Shown: one piece after another, positions 10,954 through 20,736 of the stretch
How positions within the stretch are numbered: the first letter of the stretch is position 1
Layout of the letters: each line of letters begins with the position of its first letter
Notes under the pieces: model-generated
Seen by the model: the letters and a program-made list of their open reading frames with translations, nothing else
What the model was told of the DNA's origin: nothing
Databases searched by the model: none
Origin: Phytopythium helicoides
Lineage: Eukaryota > Oomycota > Peronosporomycetes > Pythiales > Pythiaceae
Assembly: GCA_024867545.1 (NCBI GenBank)
Contig: JANFNE010000039.1
Span: 372,001 to 436,000 of the forward strand
DNA length: 64,000 nt
Direction of reading: 5' to 3'
Translations under genes and position numbers: made by a program

Positions 10954-12225
10954 TTAGCAGAGCACGATGCCCACCCGGTCGCTGGCCATGCGCGGGCATC
11001 GCCAGTTATAGAGGTAATACTGCAACTCCCCACTGCCGGGCCCGAACTTGAGTGCCTGCAGGAACTCCATGTTCTGCATGAGGTTGAGTGCGTTGAACAC
11101 ATCAAACTTTTCCTGCTTGGCCATGACTAGTGCGTCCTGCATGAGCTGCGTCAGCGGAACCGACGTGGCCACGTTGTAGTACGAGTACGCCGCGTTCAGC
11201 GTCTTGTACTTGTCGTTGCCGATGATGGTCGACGGCAGGTGGTAGAAGCTGCACAGGTCCGTGATCTCGTGCGTCTTGGGGTCCTCAACCACGTATGCGT
11301 TGACGACTCCGACGCGAGGCACCAACCAGTGGGCGACCTCGTGCTCGTCGAGCTCGGGAACGAGGTCGAACTTGGACAGATACGAGGTCAGCAGCGCCGC
11401 GACCTTGGGGACGTCAGCTCGCTCCATGGGTCGGAACCCCGGCGTCGAGGGCTGCGCGGGCACCTTGAGCATCTTGATGGTCTGCGCGAGCGTCATGCGC
11501 GGCGGGAGCGGCGAGAAGCCCACCTCGATGAGCTTCTTGGGGTTCAACGATCGGTGAAAGTAGCGGCACTGGGAGACCGGCATGGGCAGCACGACGCCCG
11601 CCGTGTATACGGCCTGCCAGATGTCTCTCAGGTTGACCCTGCGCGTGACCTCCTTGATGAGCACTGGCGCGAGTCGCTTGGCGCGCAGCTTCTTGTGCAC
11701 GCACAGAAAGTTGATCTCCGCCATGAGCATGACGTCCGAGTACACGCGCGTCTTGACTGGAATGCCGCTGATGAAGGCCATGAGCTTTCCGTTGTTGGCG
11801 TTGCGCACGCCGATGTGCCAGTCCTTGAAGAAGCCCGGCGGCGTGAGCGCCCACTGCAGGAACTCGACCGAGTAGTCGAAGCGGAACGCGCTGTCGTCGT
11901 CCTCGACGTAGTTGCGCGTCAGCAGGTCGTACACCTCGCGCGCCTGCGCGTCGTCCTGCAGGTCCAGCTCGCTCCACGCGAAGCCCGCGGGCATGTTGTA
12001 CGGCTCCTGCCGCACCTGCGCCGGCGTCTTGGGCTCGTCGATCGGCCCGTTGGCGCCGACGAGCGCCGCCGAGCCGTCCTCCGCCTTGGGCACAGGCTGC
12101 GTGCTCCAGAACCGGTGCTCGCGCGGCTGCGGCGCCCCCGACGGCCGCTGCAGTTGGCGCAGCAGCTGCAGGAACTCCTCCTGCTCCTCCACCGTCACCA
12201 GCTCCTGCTCGTTCGGGTCGCTCAT
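10954..12225 (-). CDS. NMT1: Glycylpeptide N-tetradecanoyltransferase (N-myristoyltransferase)
   Basis: Transfers myristate from myristoyl-CoA to the N-terminal glycine of proteins in the cytosol and at ribosomes. Intronless; I choose the ATG at 12225 (M-S-D-P-N-E-Q-E-L), giving 423 aa; an upstream in-frame ATG at 12261 would add 12 residues. The protein has the two tandem GNAT-like halves of the family: H-R-F-W-S-T-Q-P-V-P, G-F-A-W-S-E-L-D, Y-V-E-D-D-D, I-N-F-L-C-V-H-K-K-L-R (acyl-CoA loop with R-A-K-R-L-A-P-V-L), then F-Y-H-L-P-S-T-I-I-G, Y-S-Y-Y-N and the ending G-I-V-L-C. The family normally uses its C-terminal carboxylate as the catalytic base, and the C-terminus here has the expected position. 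Length and motifs look complete. Divergent with the membrane gene at 12889. Confidence 0.95.
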   Translation of the reverse strand: MSDPNEQELVTVEEQEEFLQLLRQLQRPSGAPQPREHRFWSTQPVPKAEDGSAALVGANGPIDEPKTPAQVRQEPYNMPAGFAWSELDLQDDAQAREVYDLLTRNYVEDDDSAFRFDYSVEFLQWALTPPGFFKDWHIGVRNANNGKLMAFISGIPVKTRVYSDVMLMAEINFLCVHKKLRAKRLAPVLIKEVTRRVNLRDIWQAVYTAGVVLPMPVSQCRYFHRSLNPKKLIEVGFSPLPPRMTLAQTIKMLKVPAQPSTPGFRPMERADVPKVAALLTSYLSKFDLVPELDEHEVAHWLVPRVGVVNAYVVEDPKTHEITDLCSFYHLPSTIIGNDKYKTLNAAYSYYNVATSVPLTQLMQDALVMAKQEKFDVFNALNLMQNMEFLQALKFGPGSGELQYYLYNWRCPRMASDRVGIVLC

Positions 12226-12888
12226 GCTTGGGCGTGGATTTCTATGGTGGTCTTCCACCAAGGGGGTGGGTGCGCGCCCGGATCGTGTGGTCCACGCGAA
12301 TTGTGAGTTTGCAGTGCTTGTGGGGTCCAGGTCAGTTGTTGCGCGTTGCCGAGATTGATTTTTGTTGTTGTTGTTGAGCTGAGCCCGTCGAGTTCATTAT
12401 ACCTGCCATGAGGTCTGTTGTGTTGTGTGTTGATGCCGGGAATCTTGCTATCCCCGTCGAGCTCGTCATCTTTCTACACAATAAATGTCGACTGACGGCG
12501 TGATTTCTAAAAACACTCACGGAGCGAATTGTATCGCTGCGTGCTCGACACACCCGAGTACAATTCCTCGTCAAGATGGCGACCAACGACATCTCGGTTG
12601 AGCGTAGTGTCTATCAGCCGTAGACTGCGGTGTCCATTCACTCTACTGCACATTCGCATATTGCTTTGTAGCTACAAAACAGATTTGTCAAATCCCTCCC
12701 GTCAGTAAGTTATCAGCGTCCTCACAACGAAAGAACGAATGAGAAGTGCACTTTCAGAAGTCAAAAATAGCGCATCGTGCTGTTCATAGAATAAGAACCC
12801 CCTGCTGGCGAGCTCAAATCAACACAGTTCGGAGTTCGTCCGCCATCGGTCGACTTGTTTCGGGGGTGTTCGCGAACTGTATTGTGTC
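12226..12888. promoter_or_regulatory. Intergenic region between divergent genes, with TTG microsatellite
   Basis: About 660 bp between the NMT start (minus) and the membrane gene start (plus). It holds a short TTG repeat at about 12359-12376, and its 12640-12800 part is AT-richer than the surroundings. No coding signal is seen. Promoters of both genes must lie here. Confidence 0.5.
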
Positions 12889-14671
12889 ATGTCATCCAGG
12901 GTGATTCGCAGCTCGCTCTCGAGTGCACTCAGCGCGATAGAGGCCATACAGATCGAACACCAAGGCCACTACTCAGCAGACCGATTGGCAGCCTTCCACG
13001 CGTACACCCAGACCGAGTTCAGAATGACACGTCTGATCGCTTTGGTGTTGACGTTGCCAATTCCCAGCATCGCAACTGTTGTTATGTTAGAGATCGCGCC
13101 GCTCAACGCTCCTTCCGCTGGTCCGAACGATAACATTGTCTACTGGATACGAGCGACACTGTCAACGATCATATTCACACTGTCTCTTCTCACACAGATC
13201 GACGCTGCAGTGCCAATGCTCCAGCTCTCCAGATTACAACTACTGGTGGTGACGACAATCGCAACAGTCTGCTCCGGAGCATTCAGTTATGCGATGGCCA
13301 TATTTATCGGCTTTCCAGTTCCCTTTGAAATGGTCCTTCATGGCCCGATATGGCTGGGATCGCTGTGTACTTCGATCGCGATATCGTCCTGGGATCGAAT
13401 TCAATCCCATCCAGGCGCGCGGCTGCTATTGAGAGACTGGGCCATGGTTTCGGCTATAAGTGTTTCGCAACTTGTTGTCTACCCCTTGTACACCTTTTTG
13501 TTTCAAATGGCTTCGCCTCTGCAGCAATCTGGGTTATCTTTGTTGCTGGCTGGTGTGAAGATTGCGTATCGATACGTGATCGGGAAAGCGGTGCGAGTGC
13601 AATCGGACCGAAAACCGGAGATTGTAACTTTCCAAGCCGAGATTTCATACGCTTTGTTTGTGACGTTCAGCCTGCAGAATGCGAGCTCAATGTGGACAAT
13701 CGCTATTCTGCTTGGAGTAGATGTTGTGCATTGTTGCTTTACTCTTTACGACGTCCTGACGACACTGGCTCGCATCAAAGTGTTAGAGATTGAAACGAAA
13801 CGCGTGAGTGGATTTTCAACGGCATCAATCGGCGCAGGCTCTGTTGTTGACAATGTGAAAAGCATCCTTTCGCGAAATCAGTTGGAAGTAGTTGTGACGA
13901 AAAAATCACCAAACGCGCACGAGCGCTTTGGCTTACTATGCTGCACATCATCGAGTGGCCGAGTTGCTCCAGAAACGACTAGGGAAGGGCCTACTATTTC
14001 GACGAGCCTCACGATGGCGTGTTCCATGGCGAGTATCACTCCCATTACTATCGTAAATGAAGACAAACCTGCGACCAAGACACTCCCTCTAGCTCCATCC
14101 GTTGCAGAGATCGAGTACACAAAGACTGTGCTGCGGTTGCTCCACTTGACTGAGTTTGCCATCTTGGCTGAGCTAGTTGAATTCATCGCGCCAGCCATTT
14201 ACAGTGGGTCTCTATGTTGTTGCTCGCGTATTTGTAGGCATGGTTGCGTTGTCGCTCAATTTTCGTATGTATTTCGTAGCGCTGTACGTGGGAGTGGCGC
14301 TGCATCTGCCGAATCGGGTATTCATCCCTCAGTTGGCGTGCATCGAGAGACACAGTTTCGGGTCAATGCTTTTGAAAATGATGTTGTACGGTCTCATAGA
14401 GCTGGCATCACTGTTCCTCCTCGACTGGGTGCTTCGTCGTCGCCTTCGCTTTTCCCCCACCGCCCAGCTTGCCATGGTGTTGGAGACGCAGTGGCGGTCG
14501 ATCCATGCGGGGCTGCTCATGTGGGTGGTCTTCACAGTCCAGGCAATGCTGCTCCACAATGGTAAGTCAAAGTCCGAGCTCCCACAGCCAGCTACTCGAC
14601 AACTAACTAGCTCGGATCGTGCACGCTCAGGCACAGACTACAGCTTCAAGTTCGCGTGGCTTCACAAGTGA
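12889..14671 (+). CDS. Multi-pass membrane protein, GFPVPF family, copy B
   Basis: Second full member of the unrecognised family, clearly diverged from copies A1/A2. Three exons, 12889-14203, 14238-14561 and 14631-14671, give 559 aa. Introns are 34 and 69 nt; the first is very short but uses the family position (phase 1 after P-A-I-Y), and its removal restores Y-S-M-V-A-L then L-Y-V-G-V-A-L-H-L-P-N-R. Shared motifs: H-Q-G-H-Y-S, I-G-F-P-V-P-F, L-T-E-F-A-I-L-A-E-L, L-D-W-V-L-R-R-R-L-R-F-S-P-T-A-Q-L and the tail T-D-Y-S-F-K-F-A-W-L-H-K. As in copy A the middle loop is polar and variable, while the membrane segments are conserved. It lies between the two nearly identical A copies. If the 34-nt intron is too short to be spliced, a different start for exon 2 would be needed. 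Confidence 0.82.
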
Positions 14672-14841
14672 GCCCCCTGTGAATGATGGTGCTGCGTCAA
14701 GTGTTGGTCTATCTCACCATGGGTTCAGCACATGGGTACACTGCATTCTCAGAATTTCTCGATGGATCGAGCAGCTCCATTCCCAGTTCTTCCAGCTCGC
14801 GCTCAAGTCGATAGAAAGCGACTCAAGACAATTCGAGAGCC

Positions 14842-15990
14842 ATGCAGTGCCAGGTCTGCTTTGAGGACGGCGTGGAGCTCGCGGGCTGCGCGGAGCTTGG
14901 TGGTGCGCTGTGCGGGCGCTCGTGCCACGCGCGCATCTGCGTCGAGTGCTTCGCCCGCCACGTGCAGGTGACACTCGACAGCTACTACGCCGGTGTGCTG
15001 CCGCTCGTGCGCTGTCCCGTGTGCCTTGAGCCCATGCGCGCGATGCGCTGGGTGCTGGCGATCGCGCGGTCGCCGTTGACCATCAAGAAGCTGCCGGCGC
15101 TGCGGGAAAAGTACGACTCGCTGTGCAAGCGCGCGTGCATGCTGACGCCGCCCTGCTGCCACAAGCAAGACTACACGCACCTGCCTGAGAAGAACATGCG
15201 CAAAAAGGACGAGGACGACAAGCTGCAGCTCGACGAGGGCAAAATGGCCCAGTTCCAGCAGATCCTCAAGAGGTTCAACGCGCACCGTGCCGACGCCAAA
15301 GAGCTGCTGGACTTTGCGGTCGACAGCTTTGGTGAAGAAAATACCAAGACGCTCATTGAGCTGATGCTTCCAAAGATGGACGGAGAGCGGCGCGCCAGAC
15401 TCATGCTCGCGCAGCTCTACCGATTCCCGCAGATGCGCACGCGATGCTGCAGCAAGGACATGTGCTTCAACTGTAAGCGCGTGGGGCACCACGATAAATG
15501 CGACGAGTTTGACCAGGCAGCCGATGAGGACAAATGTCTAGTGCGCTGCCGACAGTGCCGCATCATGATCATGAAGGTGCAAGGCTGCGACACGGTCGAC
15601 TGCGTGTGCGGCTTCAGGATGAACTGGTTAATCGAGCTTCGACTTCGCTCGCTGATGAAACGACGTCTGCTGCCAATTGACTTGTTCGACAGCACAGCGC
15701 TGTCGGCATGGGAAGCATGGTGCGACGCTCGACGCGACGCAAGCTCGCTTGCTTCCTGGCTGGCTGCCAAGCACAAGGAGATGAAGGAGAGGCGGAAAGC
15801 GGCATGGCTTGAAAAGTACAAGGGGGTCGTGGGACCTGTGATCTCTCGCTGGGCTTCGTGGTGCCGGTACCGTGCCAATATGCGGAACTTGAGCAGCCAA
15901 CTGTTTTGGGAGGTCTACAAACGTGAACACCCAGAAGAGGAGCTGATTGCGCAGGAAGAAGTTGATGCGTTCTTCGCTATTGAGGTGTAG
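14842..15990 (+). CDS. RBR-like zinc-finger protein (possible E3 ubiquitin ligase)
   Basis: Single exon, 382 aa. The N-terminus has a RING-like cluster: C-Q-V-C-F-E-D, then C-x-x-x-C-H-x-R-I-C-x-E-C-F and R-C-P-V-C-L-E-P. After a helical middle there is C-C-S-K-D-M-C-F-N-C-K-R-V-G-H-H and then C-R-Q-C-R-I-M-I-M-K-V-Q-G-C-D-T-V-D-C-V-C-G-F. The last block matches the RING2 (Rcat) pattern of RING-between-RING ligases, where the cysteine after G-C-D-T-V-D forms the ubiquitin thioester. The last 130 residues are charged and helical with W-A-S-W-C-R-Y-R. A classical IBR is not clear; the 130-residue gap between RING1 and the next cysteines is longer than usual. Ligase function is inferred from the zinc pattern only. 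Convergent with membrane copy A2 (stops about 110 bp apart). Confidence 0.75.
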   Translation: MQCQVCFEDGVELAGCAELGGALCGRSCHARICVECFARHVQVTLDSYYAGVLPLVRCPVCLEPMRAMRWVLAIARSPLTIKKLPALREKYDSLCKRACMLTPPCCHKQDYTHLPEKNMRKKDEDDKLQLDEGKMAQFQQILKRFNAHRADAKELLDFAVDSFGEENTKTLIELMLPKMDGERRARLMLAQLYRFPQMRTRCCSKDMCFNCKRVGHHDKCDEFDQAADEDKCLVRCRQCRIMIMKVQGCDTVDCVCGFRMNWLIELRLRSLMKRRLLPIDLFDSTALSAWEAWCDARRDASSLASWLAAKHKEMKERRKAAWLEKYKGVVGPVISRWASWCRYRANMRNLSSQLFWEVYKREHPEEELIAQEEVDAFFAIEV

Positions 15991-16100
15991 GTTGATGCAT
16001 ATCGATGATCCGTACTCCGGAGTATAACGTATGAGCGTTGGAGCACTCGCAGCGCATCTCAGATTGATTTATGTTTTCATATCAAGTGCCGATACATACA

Positions 16101-17870
16101 TCACTTCTGGAGCCATTCAAACTTGAAGCTATAGTCATATCCTGAACCACCCACACTCAATCAGACCTCGCTCTAGTGAACGCTCATTCAAACGCCACGA
16201 ACCATGATGCATCGATGTCGCTTGGACAGTGTGCACAACCCATATCGTCAGGTCAGCTTGCACACCTGGCAAGTCATTTTCCAACTCCAACGCTAGCTGA
16301 GCCGTGGGTGAAAAGCACAAGCGACGACGCAATTGCCAGTCCAGAACCACAAGTGACCCGAGCTCGAGCAACCCATACGCTATCATTTTGAGCAGCATAG
16401 GTGGCAAGCTGGTCGAAGTTACCTCTGCTAGCTGCGGGAAATACGCTCGATTTGGTAAGTTGGCTGCAGCGGCAACGTAAAGAGCTGTCAAGATAACCCT
16501 GTCAAAACTGGCGACCAAATAGATCGAATACAGAGTGGATAGAACTGCTTACTGTAAATGACGGGTACGAGGAACTCGATGAGTTCGGACAAGATCGCGA
16601 ACTCAGTGAGGCGGAGTAATTGGAGGGTTTCCTCCACATAATCAGCCTCGGCACGAGTAGGCAGTTGCGGGAATCCTGCTTTTTGTGAAGCTCTAGACAA
16701 GGTGGTATTGCTGGTTGTGGTGATTGGAACTATTCTAGTCACTCCGCGAACTTCATCTTTGGTTGGGCCAGAGATGATCGAAGTTGTGGGTGGCGCCGCA
16801 ACTCGTTTGTGACCAGATGCACGGCGTTGCCAATGGTGAACTTGATTGATATTTCTTGTCGATAACGCTCGAAGGATGTTACTTGTCGAGAACTTGTTTT
16901 CGAGTCGACACCTTGTTACGATAGCGTTGGTGCGAATGATCGCTGACATCGGTTTTCCTGGTTGTGGGTCCTTTTTACTCATAATCGACTCCAGTCTGTT
17001 CAGTCGTTGGATTCGTACGTGCACATCGTACAAGGTCAAGGTGGATCGCAGTGCATCCAGTATGAGCAGAACAACAAGCGTCGAGGTAGAGTTTACTCGC
17101 TGAAGGCTGAATGTCATAAACAGTGAGTGAGCAATTTCTGCATGGAAAGTAACCATTCGTGCTTTCTTATCGGGGTATTCGCGAACGAAGTGACCGATAG
17201 CAAATCGATACATGGTTTTGACAAGGTACAATAAAAGTGATAATGCGATCTGGGCTGCTGGAGATGAAATGGCAAATAGGTGACTGCACAACGGGTAGAT
17301 GACGAGCTGGGACATTGACAAAGTGGCAACGATAAGGGACTCGTTCAGACAGGCTTGCGCTTTGCGACTTGATCGGATGCGGTACAAATTCGCTGTCGTG
17401 AAATATCCACCTACAAGCAAAAGCCACACAGGAGCCTGAAGAAGCAGACTGAATGGCACCGGAAAACCAATGATGAGTGAGAGTACAAAGTGGCATCCTT
17501 GAGCGCCAGCTGTGGCAATCAGTGTTAATCCAATTGCGTGTTTCCGTGACAGTCGAAGCATCGGGACCATGGACGTTGTTTCCTGCACGTAGGATAGAGT
17601 GCACACAACGACAGAAAGAGTGGAGCGTGCCCAAAAAGCGTCGTTGGCGTTGACCTCACGGGATGGAGGGCTGAGCGGGATTGCATCCAAGAGAACAATC
17701 GACACGACACATGGCCAGGAAGCACCGAAAAGTAGAGCGAGGAAGCGAGGCGCACTAAACTTGGTGTCGATGTAGCTTTGAAGATCGTGGAGTCGGGTGA
17801 TGGAGTAGAGTCCATGGTGAGCTGTTTGAATAGCTTGCCAGGCTGTGAATATTCGCCTAAGAAATGCCAT
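16101..17870 (-). CDS. Multi-pass membrane protein, GFPVPF family, copy A2
   Basis: Inverted near-duplicate of the gene at 9092-10861, with the same 1770-bp length and no net indel. Exons by direct correspondence: 17870-16553, 16484-16203 and 16141-16101, giving 546 aa. I count about nine residue differences from A1, clustered near the two ends and in the polar loop (for example residue 3 Phe for Val, A-P-P for L-A-P, Lys-Ala for Lys-Thr, final W-L-Q-K for W-L-R-K, with TGA instead of TAA). Both introns are almost identical too. Similarity stops within a few bases of the start and stop codons. All motifs listed for A1 are intact, so both copies look functional. It follows the RBR-like gene tail to tail and precedes the xylanase on the same strand, 186 bp from its stop. 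Confidence 0.85.
16104..17858 (-). repeat. Inverted duplicate, right arm (copy A2)
   Basis: Partner of the arm at 9104-10858. Position x in one arm corresponds to 26962 minus x in the other across the whole gene, showing the absence of net insertions or deletions. Confidence 0.85.
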
Positions 17871-18056
17871 GCACTACACAATTCAAGAGCAAGCTCAAAT
17901 CGCTCTCTTCGACCCGATTTGGCAGTTGCTACCAGCGAGAACCGCCTATTTCGAGAAGTAAAAGCAACCAACACACGTCAAGGTACTCAGTTGTATACAC
18001 ACATTACGCTCTCCGATCACATCGGCGCGATCGGCTTCACGAACTTTCCTTGACGT

Positions 18057-19694
18057 CTAGCTGCTCCAAGCCGACAGGATCGAGTCGTACGCGGCCTTGG
18101 CCTCCACCGCAGTGCCCGTGCCACCCGGCTGGTCGAATGGAAGCGGAGCGTCACCCGAGATCCACGAGTACTGGTCGCTGAAGTCCCACGTCGTAACTCC
18201 GACACAGCCATCGACCTGCTTGCAGGCCGAGACAACACTAGCGTAATCGGTCGCCTGCTGCTTCAGCTGAGCATCCGTGGGAGACGAAGTGCCGACCTTG
18301 ATGTCGAGCTCTGTGATGGCGACCTCAAGACCAATAGCCGTGAAGCGCTCGAGGTTGGTAACCTGGTCCGCGGTTGAAGCAACCGTTCCGGACGTCAAGT
18401 GCGACTGGAAACCCATGCCATCAATCGTGATGTTCGCGTCGAGCAACATCTGCGCAAGAGCCAGTGCTCCCGTTGACTTGGAGTTGACGCTGTCCGTGTT
18501 ATAGTCGTTGTAGTAGAGCTTGGTGCTCAGTCCGAGAGACTCCTTGACCGAGTTGGCTGTCTTGAACGCCGTCGTGATGTATTCCGTGCCGGTTGTGTTG
18601 TACCAGAACGACGCGCGGTAAGTGCCGTCCTCATTGAGCGCCTCATTCACCACATCCCAGGCGTAGCAGTCGTCACCAAAGTGGGTCATGACCTCCGTGA
18701 TATGGTTCTCAAGAGCACTCAGCATGTCCTCCTTGCTCAAGCTCTGCACCCACGTCGGCGTCTGCTGGTACTGTGAGATTCAAGACGCAACACGCACGCG
18801 ATGATTAGAATCCTGGTATCAACCAACAACACCTTGACATCACAATACGTACCCAGCAGAGCGTGTGGCAGCGGACCTTCATGCCTGCAGCCTGGACGGT
18901 CTGCACGAAAGTGTCCGCCTTGGTGTAGGAGAACGAGTTCTGCGTCGGCTCGGTGCTGTCCCACTACATCAAAACCCACAAACGTCAGTTTTGCTTTCAT
19001 GTGCGAACATTCATGCTCACTGACCCACCTTCATGGCATTTCCGGGCGTGACCATTCCCCAGTCGTTGGCGTTGGCGAGCTCAGCCGTGTAGTACGAGTC
19101 GCCCGTGTTGAGGTCGGACGCTGTGCCCATGTACTTGCCGGCAGCGCTGGCAGCCACGTGCAGACCAGTGCCGCTGCCCGAGGCCGTGGTAGACCCCGTA
19201 GTGGATGCAGATGAAGCTGTAGAAGTGGCAGTCGACGCAGTGGTCGACGTGGTGGTATCATCCGCGTCCTCAGCCGTCGACGAGGCGGTGGAAGACGTGG
19301 ACGACGAAGCCGTCGATGACGCAGAGGATGAGGTCGTGGACGACGTCGTTGTCGTGGTGGTATCATCCGTATCGGATTCGTCGTCAGCGTCCGAGTCAGC
19401 CTCGCTGGCAGCCGAGTCATCATCTTCGTCCTCAGTTGGTGCGGCGGTCGTGGTAGCCGGGGCGGCCGTCGTGGTAGCTGGAGCGGCCGTCGTGGTAGCT
19501 GGAGCGGCTGTCGTGGTAGCTGGAGCAGCCGTAGTGGCGACTGGAGCGGCCGTCGTGGCGACTGGAGCGGCAGTAGTCGTGGCAGGAGCCGTCGTGGGTG
19601 TGGACACGGAGCACTTGGACGCGGCGTCGGCCACGGGCGCGGTGGCGAGCGCCACGGCGGCCGCGAGCAGCAGGGCAGTCGCGCGGACGTTCAT
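18057..19694 (-). CDS. Secreted GH10 endo-1,4-beta-xylanase with Thr/Ser/acidic stalk
   Basis: Hydrolyses internal beta-1,4 bonds of xylan in plant cell walls; secreted. Three exons on the minus strand, 19694-19029, 18963-18853 and 18770-18057, with introns of 65 and 82 nt, give 496 aa. The start M-N-V-R-A-T-A-L-L-L-A-A-A-V is a signal peptide (cleavage after about 24). Residues 30-75 are repeats of A-A-P-A-T-T-T, followed by an acidic Asp/Glu/Ser stretch and a long Ser/Thr tract to about 185, probably O-glycosylated. The GH10 barrel follows: G-N-A-M-K-W-D-S-T-E-P, R-C-H-T-L-C-W, W-D-V-V-N-E-A-L (acid/base Glu), and I-T-E-L-D-I (nucleophile Glu), ending near W-D-F-S-D-Q-Y-S-W. The splice joins recreate K-W-D-S-T-E and C-W-Y-Q-Q, which strongly supports them. 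No CBM1 is seen; the stalk takes its place. Confidence 0.93.
19441..19588 (-). repeat. 21-nt tandem repeats in xylanase stalk
   Basis: About seven imperfect 21-bp units in frame encode A-A-P-A-T-T-T or A-A-P-V-A-T-T. Units in the middle are nearly identical while those at the ends have drifted, as in a minisatellite that changes copy number. It sets the length of the Thr/Pro-rich stalk. Confidence 0.8.
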
Positions 19695-19894
19695 TCTCCT
19701 GTCAAGTCGGTCTCTCCTCTGGAATTGAGCAATGGGCTGCGAGCTGCGGGTGGTCGGTCCTCTACTGGTGCCCCAGCCACGGCACGGGGTCATTGTTGAC
19801 TGTATAGCTCTGTGTCTTTGTGCCAGGCGCAGCATTTCGGATCACACGAAAAAACAGCCGGTGGGCATTCAGCGCACCGATGGCCGCGCGTTTA

Positions 19895-20005
19895 AGCGCT
19901 ATAAAATAACATTATATATGTGTGTATAATGTATTACACAGTTTAAATTTATCTAAATTCTATTTAAAAGATACAATTTATATAATCACATACAATTAAA
20001 CAGGT
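19895..20005. other. AT-rich patch upstream of the xylanase
   Basis: About 110 bp of strongly AT-rich sequence with TATATA and TTTAAA motifs in otherwise GC-rich DNA, 200 bp upstream of the xylanase start. No coding signal. Could be promoter, matrix-attachment-like DNA, or an edge of the inserted family fragment next to it. Confidence 0.5.
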
Positions 20006-20326
20006 TTGCATTTGGAGAGGATCACGACAAGGACAGGAGACCTTGCCACGACTCACGCGACCGCCAGCTGCTGTGGCGGACCAGGGAGCGCGTGCTCAGC
20101 TGGGCTGTGCAATCGTATCCAGGATACAGCACAGTGCCGGGAGCTCACGAGATGGACTCTGCTTCGACCAGCCAAGCGAGGATTTCGATGGCGTCAATGC
20201 TGTGAGCCTGCGAGGCACGACCAAGCTCTCCGATGGTGTTATCGGATACTGTTCCACCGCGTCGGGATTCGAGTTTGAGTGCGTCTGCTGAAGTCGGCTC
20301 CTGCAAAGTACCACAACCACACACGC

Positions 20327-20647
20327 CCAGTAAAAATCTGTGTCACCCTCCATCATTGGACGGACCGTGGCGTTGCAGCATTGCTTGAACCGTGTAGTGA
20401 GGTATGCGGTCACTGGCTCCCGCATCATTGCCAGATGGATCGCTGACAAGAGTTGCTGTCGGATGCGGAGCATCCAGTCGACTGGGCACAATGACACAAG
20501 CTTTAGCACAAGCTTCAGTAGCGTTAGCTCCGAAAAGGAAGAAATATCGAGCTGCCGGAAGTAGACTCGATCAGGTATCCCCACCACAACGGAGAAAGCT
20601 GTATGAACATTTATTGCGCTAGAATCCAACTTGGCGTTCAATGCCAC
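20327..20647 (-). pseudogene. Decayed C-terminal fragment of the GFPVPF membrane family
   Basis: The minus strand reads residues clearly related to the last two exons of the family: G-I-P-D-R-V-Y-F-R-Q-L aligns with L-P-N-R-A-Y-F-P-Q-L, V-D-W-M-L-R-I-R with L-D-W-V-L-R-R-R, I-H-L-A-M-M-R-E with A-Q-L-A-M-V-L-E, and G-D-T-D-F-Y-W with G-T-D-Y-S-F-K-F-A-W. The hydrophobic segments between are eroded, and there is no trace of the first 430 residues, since the PDI gene begins 90 bp away. It lies in the same orientation as copy A2. A truncated, non-functional copy is the simplest reading; the open frame around it (20096-20686) is likely fortuitous. Confidence 0.65.
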
Positions 20648-20736
20648 GCATGCCATCATTTCCTCCCAGTAATCACGAGCGACCAAAGAGGTATCCTTCT
20701 AAATCGAAGGGGCTCGAAGTTGCGGCAAAGTCGGGT

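Noticed and set aside
11239..12306. Plus-strand frame of 355 codons opposite N-myristoyltransferase
   Set aside because: Composition is a typical antisense artefact of GC-rich coding DNA; the minus-strand NMT is unambiguous.
19105..19728. Plus-strand Ala/Val-rich frame opposite the xylanase stalk
   Set aside because: Mirror reading of the Thr/Pro repeat; the signal peptide and GH10 domain fix the other strand.
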